From positions 58,037-122,036 of the forward strand of contig CACBLW010000002.1 in assembly GCA_902540265.1 (NCBI GenBank): a stretch of DNA of 64,000 bases, written 5' to 3'. Source of the stretch: an uncultured Alphaproteobacteria bacterium. GTDB taxonomy: Bacteria > Pseudomonadota > Alphaproteobacteria > HIMB59 > GCA-002718135. Each line of letters begins with the position of its first letter. Position 1 is the first letter of the stretch. The notes beneath the pieces are model-generated. The model did not search any database. It was not told the DNA's origin and saw only the letters and a list, made by a program, of their open reading frames with translations. This document shows, one piece after another, positions 58,638 through 64,000 of this stretch. The position numbers were made by a program, and so were the translations under genes.

Positions 58638-60333
58638 AAGTTATTTCATTGCTAAAATATTTTAAAACAGAATTTAATGGGTTTGTTGCAGCTTGTCCTA
58701 AACCACATATCGATGCTTGAGCCATAACTTCACTTAAATCTTTTAATTTTTCCTTGTTCCAATTTTTTTCTTGCATTAATTTTACAGTTTTCTCAGTACC
58801 TGAACGGCATGGTGTACATTGACCGCAACTTTCTTCTTCAAAAAATTTTAGTAAATTAAGTGCAACATGTTTCATATTATCATGATCCGATAATACAACT
58901 ACTGCCGCTGAACCTAAAAAACATCCAGCATCCATTAATTCTTTCGATCCATAATCAAGCGGAATATCATTCATAGTTGCGGGAAGAATACCGCCAGATG
59001 CACCTCCCGGAAGATATCCTTTAAAAGTATGTCCATCTGCCATACCATCGCAATACTCATCAATTAATTCTTGAATGGTTATCCCAGCTGGGGCAACTTT
59101 TACTCCAGGGCTTTTTACTCTTCCAGAAACTGAAAAACTATGAAAACCCTTATTTCCATTTGACCCTTTTTCAGCAAACCACTTTGCTCCTTTTTCAATT
59201 ATATCTCTTACCCAAAAAAGAGTTTCTAAATTATTTGTTAAAGTAGGACATCCAAATAAACCGATTTCAGCCACATATGGCGGTCTATGCCTTGGCAATC
59301 CTCTCTTACCTTCAATACTTTCTATCATTGCTGACTCTTCTCCACAAATATAGGCTCCGGCTCCTCTTCTAACTACGAAAAAGTCTTTTGGAATTATTTC
59401 TTCATCTTCCATTTTATTTATTTCATCAAGTAAAATTTTTATAACTGCTGGGTATTCATCTCTCATATAAATGTAAACTTTATGAGCATTTATAAAATAG
59501 GAGGCAATTAAAGCTCCTTCTAAAAATCTATGTGGATCGCTTTCTAAATATGACCTATCCTTAAATGTTCCTGGCTCACCTTCATCACCATTAACAGCAA
59601 TATATTTTTTACCATTGAAATTTGAAACAATTTCCCATTTTTTTCCTGTAGGAAATCCGGCGCCACCCTTACCCTTCAATCCGCTTTCATTTAATGAATC
59701 CAAAACTTGTTTTTTTGAGATCAAACCATTGTTTATTTTATTCGCAATTTCATAACCGCCATTTTTTTTATAAGAAGATAAATTTATATAATCTGGAATG
59801 AAGGGTTCAAAAGTTTTTTCATCGATTGTTTTTTTAACTTTATCAAAATTAGCAAGATCAACATAATTTTTTCCTACGCAGACAGTAGGAGCAACGTTGC
59901 ATCTTCCCATACAAGGCCCAGGTACAACTTTTATATTTTTATTTTCTAATTTTTTTATATCTTGAAGTAATTTGTGTGCGCCAAATAATTCACAAGTTAA
60001 ACTTTCACACACCCTTACAACATTCACTGGGTTATAATCTTTACTATCTTTGACAATATTAAAGTGAGCATAAAAAGTTGCAACTTCATAAATTTCAGAA
60101 AGTGGTAAGTTAATAATAGTTGATAAAGCTACCAGATGCTTATCGTACAAAACACCAAATTTATCCTGTAATATATGCAAATACTCTATTAATTCATCTC
60201 GCTTAAATATTAATCCTGAAAACAATTTAGAAACTTCATCTAAATATTTATCTTCGACTTGTCTTCCTTTTGGGGTCCAACGTCTTTTCTTCTTTTTTAA
60301 AGAAGTTTCTGTTTGAGAAACAAATTTATCCAT
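58630..60333 (-). CDS. fdh1B: formate dehydrogenase beta subunit, NuoE-NuoF fusion
   Basis: 567 aa joining two modules that are separate proteins (FdsG, FdsB) in Rhodobacter-type enzymes. Residues about 25-175 are NuoE-like: helical bundle, then a thioredoxin-fold [2Fe-2S] site with CESLTCELFGA and CMGRCNVAPTVCV. From about 195 it is NuoF-like: GLKGKGGAGFPTGKKW for NADH/FMN, NGDEGEPGTFKDR, GAGAYICGEESAMIESIEG, and a C-terminal [4Fe-4S] site SCGQCTPCRSG with SICGLGQ. It passes electrons from formate to NAD+. A fusion of this length is known for FDH1 beta. It is first in its operon, 40 nt from the divergent tusA-like gene. Confidence 0.93.
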   Translation of the reverse strand: MDKFVSQTETSLKKKKRRWTPKGRQVEDKYLDEVSKLFSGLIFKRDELIEYLHILQDKFGVLYDKHLVALSTIINLPLSEIYEVATFYAHFNIVKDSKDYNPVNVVRVCESLTCELFGAHKLLQDIKKLENKNIKVVPGPCMGRCNVAPTVCVGKNYVDLANFDKVKKTIDEKTFEPFIPDYINLSSYKKNGGYEIANKINNGLISKKQVLDSLNESGLKGKGGAGFPTGKKWEIVSNFNGKKYIAVNGDEGEPGTFKDRSYLESDPHRFLEGALIASYFINAHKVYIYMRDEYPAVIKILLDEINKMEDEEIIPKDFFVVRRGAGAYICGEESAMIESIEGKRGLPRHRPPYVAEIGLFGCPTLTNNLETLFWVRDIIEKGAKWFAEKGSNGNKGFHSFSVSGRVKSPGVKVAPAGITIQELIDEYCDGMADGHTFKGYLPGGASGGILPATMNDIPLDYGSKELMDAGCFLGSAAVVVLSDHDNMKHVALNLLKFFEEESCGQCTPCRSGTEKTVKLMQEKNWNKEKLKDLSEVMAQASICGLGQAATNPLNSVLKYFSNEITYD

Positions 60334-60373
60334 TCCAATTAATATTATACTATATATTAAGTATCAGAAAACT

Positions 60374-60625
60374 ATGAAAGATTCAGTTGAAAATGAAGAA
60401 TTAGTTCTTGATACTAGTGGTACAGAATGTCCTATACCAGTACTTAAGGCTAGAAAACTTGCTTCAGAATTAAACAAAGATACAATTATTAAAATTATTG
60501 CAACTGATCCTTTGGCTGAAGCAGATTTTGAACATTATTGTGATCAATCTAATTATGAATATTTAAGTTGTGAAAAAATAAAAAATAAAATTGTAATTCG
60601 TTATAGGTTTAAAATTAAAAATTAA
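60374..60625 (+). CDS. TusA/SirA-like sulfur carrier protein
   Basis: 83 aa. The CPxP motif (Cys19, in TECPIPVLKARK) and the following DPLAEADFEHYCDQ segment are the TusA family pattern. Such proteins hand sulfur to tRNA thiolation, molybdenum cofactor sulfuration or, through FdhD, formate dehydrogenase. Its place between formate dehydrogenase and moeA suggests the cofactor role; that is inference. It is divergent from fdh1B, and its stop overlaps moeA by 4 nt tail to tail. Confidence 0.88.
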   Translation: MKDSVENEELVLDTSGTECPIPVLKARKLASELNKDTIIKIIATDPLAEADFEHYCDQSNYEYLSCEKIKNKIVIRYRFKIKN

Positions 60626-61836
60626 AATAGACTTTCATAATTATAAAAATCAAATATATCTCCTTTGTTTACTTGAGAAACATTTTCATCAATTTCAATT
60701 ATACCATCTGAATAGGATATAGAACTAATCATACCAGAACCTTGTTTAGGAAATTTATTTGCAATATTTTTATTATTTATAGTTTCTTTATTTACACGTA
60801 ACCACTCCATTCTTTTTGTTTTTTTCTTCATAGAAAAATTTGCTGTAATTTTACTTGAAGATGGGAGCTTAAAATTTCCACCAGATAGTTTTTCTATTAA
60901 TGGTTTTATTAACATTGCGAATAGTAATTGAACAGAAACTGGATTACCTGGTAAGCAAATTATGTAGCACTTATTTATTTTTCCAACTGCAATTGGTCTT
61001 CCTGGTTTTATTGCTGCTCTCCAAAAATATACCTGACCTAATTCAGATAAAACTTTAATTAAATGATCTTCATCACCAACAGATGCGCCACCGGCAGTTA
61101 TTATTACATTAAATTTTTTGGAAGTATTAAAAATTTTGTTTTTAATAGATTTAAAATTATCTTTAAGATTGCCACAATATTTTTTTTCTATAAAATTCTT
61201 ATCAAGTAAATTATTTAAACTATAATAATTTGAATTATTAATTTCAGAATTTTTTAAATTTTTAGTTGGTTTTCGTAATTCATTACCACTTGTAAAGAAA
61301 CCAATTTTAATTTTTTTAAATACTTTTATTTTACTAATACCAGTAGCAGCAATTAAATTTATATTTTGTTGATTTAATTTAGAACCCTTGTCCAAAATTT
61401 TTTGGTATTTTTTAATATCTTCACCCTTTAATCTATAATTATCTCCAAATTTTGGAATTTTAATTAAATGAATTTTATTTCCTTTCTTGTATGTATTTTC
61501 CTGCATAACTATAGTTGATGAATTCGTAGGCATTTTTGCGCCAGTAAAAATTCTAACTGCTTCACCAGGTTTTACTTTTATATTTTTATTATCTCCAGCA
61601 GCTATTCGCCTGTTACAAAAAAAAATTTTTTTTGTTTTTAAATCTGCTTTTAAAATAGCGTAACCGTCTACAGCAGAGTTATTAAAAGGAGGTAAATTAA
61701 TTTTACTTTTTATATTTTCATAAAGAAATCTATCCTCTGAATTTTCTAAATTAACTTTTTCAGAATTAACAATAACAATCTTTTGTTTTTTAAATAAATT
61801 AACAATTTGTTTTTTGGTTAAAGGTGATTTATTCAT
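60622..61836 (-). CDS. moeA: molybdopterin molybdotransferase MoeA
   Basis: 404 aa. LPPFNNSAVDGYAI in domain III, GEAVRIFTGAKMP, FFTSGNELRKP, ITAGGASVGDEDHLI and PGRPIAVGKI with LPGNPVSVQLLF are MoeA signatures. It inserts molybdate or tungstate into adenylylated molybdopterin. Lys/Asn-rich throughout. It starts at the last base of mobB, so mobB-moeA are coupled. Confidence 0.95.
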   Translation of the reverse strand: MNKSPLTKKQIVNLFKKQKIVIVNSEKVNLENSEDRFLYENIKSKINLPPFNNSAVDGYAILKADLKTKKIFFCNRRIAAGDNKNIKVKPGEAVRIFTGAKMPTNSSTIVMQENTYKKGNKIHLIKIPKFGDNYRLKGEDIKKYQKILDKGSKLNQQNINLIAATGISKIKVFKKIKIGFFTSGNELRKPTKNLKNSEINNSNYYSLNNLLDKNFIEKKYCGNLKDNFKSIKNKIFNTSKKFNVIITAGGASVGDEDHLIKVLSELGQVYFWRAAIKPGRPIAVGKINKCYIICLPGNPVSVQLLFAMLIKPLIEKLSGGNFKLPSSSKITANFSMKKKTKRMEWLRVNKETINNKNIANKFPKQGSGMISSISYSDGIIEIDENVSQVNKGDIFDFYNYESLF

Positions 61837-62318
61837 TAAAATTCTCTCAAAATAAAATCGACTATATTATCAATTTCCTCATTTTTAAAAATTCTCAAGT
61901 CAGTTTCAAGTTTATTATTAGTAATAATAGCTTTTACATTTTTAATTTTGCTGAATAAGTAATTATCATTATCATTTTTAATAATTTCAATTTTTGGGTG
62001 ATTGTCATTTTTAAACCCTTCCACTATTACAATATCAATTTCTGAAAGTTGATTAATTAATTCATCTAATGTTTTTTCTTTTGAATTTTTTAACTCTGAT
62101 ATTTTAACCCATCGCTTCGATGAACTAACTATTACTTGAGATGATCCCGCAAATCTATGCTTAAAACTATCGGTATTCTCATGATCTATATCAAATTCGT
62201 GATGTGCATGTTTGATTGAAGCAACACGAAAATTTTTATAGCTAAGTTTATTTATAATTTTAGTTGCAATAGTCGTTTTCCCTGAATTCTTCCGGCCAAC
62301 AATTCCTACTATTTTCAT
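61836..62318 (-). CDS. mobB: molybdopterin-guanine dinucleotide biosynthesis adaptor MobB
   Basis: 160 aa GTPase. P-loop GRKNSGKTTIATKII, KHAHHEFDIDHENTDS and VIVEGFKNDNHPKIEI are MobB. It assists MobA in forming the guanine dinucleotide cofactor that FDH needs. It overlaps tupB by 4 nt. Confidence 0.95.
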   Translation of the reverse strand: MKIVGIVGRKNSGKTTIATKIINKLSYKNFRVASIKHAHHEFDIDHENTDSFKHRFAGSSQVIVSSSKRWVKISELKNSKEKTLDELINQLSEIDIVIVEGFKNDNHPKIEIIKNDNDNYLFSKIKNVKAIITNNKLETDLRIFKNEEIDNIVDFILREF

Positions 62319-63007
62319 TTAATAGATCTATTATTTAGCAAATATACAAGAGAGTAAATAATTATTGTTGTTGATATTAAAACTAAACCTAATGCCATAG
62401 CGTATTCTAAATTTCCCATTCTAGTTTCTAACGAAATAGCAGTGGTCATTACTCGTGTATAATGATCAATATTACCACCCACAATCATAACGGCACCAAC
62501 TTCTGAAATTGCTCTTCCAAAAGCAGATAATAATGTTGTTATTAATAAAAAATAACTATGGTTAAATAAAAGTTTTACAGAACCCCAAAAAGGAATATTT
62601 AAGGATCTTATCTGATCTTTAAATTCAAACCAATTTTTAGAAAATATCTCATGAGATAATGAAGTAATTATTGGAAAAATTATTATAGTTTGAGCAATAA
62701 TCATCGCAGAAGGTGTGTATAGAAGCTGTAAGATACCTAAAGGTCCACCTGATGCAAAAATAAAATAAACAATTAAACCAACTACAACTGGAGGAATTCC
62801 CATCAATGAGTTTAAAATTATTAAAATAATTTTTTTAAAATAAAAATTATAAATTGCAAAATAATACCCCACTATAAAACCAAATAATGATGCAATAATT
62901 AGGGCAGTAAAACTTACAAATAATGATAAAAATATAATATCCCATAGTTCATTATCTAAAGTAATAATTAATAGTATGGAATTTGTGAAAATTTCTAATA
63001 TGTTCAT
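62315..63007 (-). CDS. tupB: tungstate-type ABC transporter permease (TupB-like)
   Basis: 230 aa with about six predicted membrane helices. The permease EAA-like region reads RAISEVGAVMIVGGNIDHY followed by TRVMTTAISLETRMGN, which is closer to the TupB/WtpB tungstate branch than to ModB. It opens the operon tupB-mobB-moeA. The matching binding protein (TupA) and ATPase (TupC) are not in this window. With an FDH1-like enzyme alongside, tungsten import is the likely purpose. It is divergent from fdhD with only 26 nt between start codons. Confidence 0.82.
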   Translation of the reverse strand: MNILEIFTNSILLIITLDNELWDIIFLSLFVSFTALIIASLFGFIVGYYFAIYNFYFKKIILIILNSLMGIPPVVVGLIVYFIFASGGPLGILQLLYTPSAMIIAQTIIIFPIITSLSHEIFSKNWFEFKDQIRSLNIPFWGSVKLLFNHSYFLLITTLLSAFGRAISEVGAVMIVGGNIDHYTRVMTTAISLETRMGNLEYAMALGLVLISTTIIIYSLVYLLNNRSIK

Positions 63008-63033
63008 TTATATTATTAGTTTAATTACAACAT

Positions 63034-63852
63034 ATGGCAAAAAAAGAGAAATATTTAGTCTCACCTGATATTAATAATAAGTCCTTAATTACAAAACTAA
63101 ATGGTTTTGATGAAAAAGGTAATAAAATAATTTCTAAAGTTATTAATGAAAAAGCTCTTACAATTTTTCTTAATAATCAAGAGATTGTAACGTTAATGTC
63201 TATTAGTGATCATCCAAAATATCTTGCAGTTGGGTATTTATTAAATCAAAATATGCTTAAGAAAAATGACATAATTACAAAAGTTGAAATTGATAAAGAT
63301 TTAGGTGTGGTTGTTGTACGAACAAAACGTAGAACAAATTATGAAAATAAATTAAGAAAAAAAATAACGACTAGTGGTTGTGCAATAGGTACGGTATTTG
63401 GAGATATATATGCAGAAATAAAAAAATCAAAATTAAAATCCAAAAAGAAAATTAAACATAAATGGATTTATGAAATTTCAAAAAAAATTACATTAACACC
63501 GAGCTTATATTTAGAAACAGGAGCAATACATGGTTGCGCTATTATTCATAATAATAAACCATTGATTTATATGGAAGACGTAGGGAGACATAATGCTGTC
63601 GATAAAATTGCTGGTTTTATGTTTTTAAAAAAAATTAGCTCTTCAAATAAAATTTTTTACACTACAGGAAGACTAACTAGTGAAATGGTTATTAAAACTA
63701 TAAAAATGGGTATTCCAATATTAATTTCTAGATCAGGATTTACGGCATGGGGTGTTGAGTTGGCTAGAGGTTCAAATTTAACACTTATTGGACGAGCAAA
63801 AGGAAAAAGATATTTAGCACTTTCTGGGGAACAAAGAATTGATCATAAATAA
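63034..63852 (+). CDS. fdhD: formate dehydrogenase accessory sulfurtransferase FdhD
   Basis: 272 aa. It hands sulfur to the metal cofactor of FDH. The conserved loop reads TTSGCAIGTVFGDI with a single Cys116; the second Cys of the E. coli CxxC motif is Gly here. IHGCAIIHNNKPLIYMEDVGRHNAVDKIAG and TTGRLTSEMVIK are further FdhD motifs. The N-terminus is longer than in E. coli-type proteins and basic. Its stop overlaps the mobA start by 14 nt. Confidence 0.94.
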   Translation: MAKKEKYLVSPDINNKSLITKLNGFDEKGNKIISKVINEKALTIFLNNQEIVTLMSISDHPKYLAVGYLLNQNMLKKNDIITKVEIDKDLGVVVVRTKRRTNYENKLRKKITTSGCAIGTVFGDIYAEIKKSKLKSKKKIKHKWIYEISKKITLTPSLYLETGAIHGCAIIHNNKPLIYMEDVGRHNAVDKIAGFMFLKKISSSNKIFYTTGRLTSEMVIKTIKMGIPILISRSGFTAWGVELARGSNLTLIGRAKGKRYLALSGEQRIDHK

Positions 63853-64000
63853 GAAAAAAATTTTGTTTGCAATACTTGCTGGTGGTCAGTCAAAAAGATT
63901 TGGAGGTGGATTTAAAACTTTTGCTAAAATAAATGGAATTACAATCTTAGATAAAACAATAAACAAGCTTAAAAAATACAATAATGAAATAATAATAAAT
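63839..64000 (+). CDS. mobA: molybdenum cofactor guanylyltransferase MobA, 5' part only
   Basis: The frame runs off the right edge after 54 codons. KKILFAILAGGQSKRFGGG is the nucleotide-binding motif of MobA, followed by FKTFAKINGITILDKTI. No ATG precedes the motif; TTG 63839, overlapping fdhD by 14 nt, is the best start, which is common for coupled genes. The GTP-binding Lys may be replaced by the FKTF Lys. It supplies the guanine dinucleotide form of the cofactor. Confidence 0.85.
   Translation, partial: MIINKKKILFAILAGGQSKRFGGGFKTFAKINGITILDKTINKLKKYNNEIIIN

Overview
The window is a strongly AT-rich, tightly packed chromosomal segment with overlapping or nearly touching genes and short intergenic gaps. 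I see no insertion sequences, prophage or CRISPR arrays. The gene content points to a streamlined marine alphaproteobacterium: heterotetrameric sarcosine oxidase soxBDAG, a plant/alphaproteobacterial-type gshA, a secY-adk-rpsM arrangement, and a formate dehydrogenase of the Methylorubrum FDH1 type. An AEGEAN-169, HIMB59 or SAR11-neighbour lineage would fit the base composition, but the sequence read here does not settle the clade.

Region 1 (1-18.5 kb) is a catabolic block. It starts with a truncated M19-dipeptidase-like gene that has lost most metal ligands, and two co-oriented unknown genes (the second DUF3726-like). The minus-strand soxBDAG operon follows. Next comes a second minus-strand operon of eight genes (17054 down to 8480): an amidinotransferase, three genes matching the families of EutA, EutB and EutC from ectoine/hydroxyectoine catabolism, an unusual fold-type-II PLP enzyme, an M20D amidohydrolase, a metal-less M24 (creatinase/ectoine-hydrolase-like) protein and a Ser/Cys proline-racemase-family enzyme. 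A succinate-semialdehyde dehydrogenase is transcribed divergently from it. The families resemble the hydroxyectoine island of marine bacteria, but the amidinotransferase, the M20D enzyme and the adjoining sarcosine oxidase make it different. The substrate is unknown, and this is the best candidate in the window for an undescribed pathway.

Region 2 (18.5-25.8 kb) holds a ROK kinase, bioY, gshB, gshA, mgtE and tRNA-Leu(GAG) on the minus strand, then lipB (plus), an RluC/D-type pseudouridine synthase and crcB. Region 3 (25.8-54.7 kb) is one 29-kb minus-strand translation/transcription supercluster: tRNA-Tyr, tRNA-Gly, tuf, tRNA-Trp, secE, nusG, rplKAJL, rpoBC, rpsLG, fusA, the S10, spc and alpha operons. 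Only one tuf copy is present and rpmD (L30) is missing. An L10-type leader RNA and an rplL-rpoB attenuator-like hairpin are visible. Between 25.3 and 28.7 kb four homopolymer runs each look one base too long, breaking the pseudouridine synthase, rplQ (twice) and the start of adk.

Region 4 (54.8-64 kb) holds rlmB, tRNA-Thr and a formate-oxidation block: the alpha subunit and NuoE-NuoF fused beta subunit of an FDH1-like enzyme, a tiny lipoprotein, a TusA-like sulfur carrier, moeA, mobB, a tungstate-type ABC permease (tupB), fdhD and the start of mobA. The two ends of the window can be joined metabolically: sarcosine oxidase releases the N-methyl group as methylene-tetrahydrofolate, and the formate dehydrogenase can finish its oxidation to CO2 with NADH gain.
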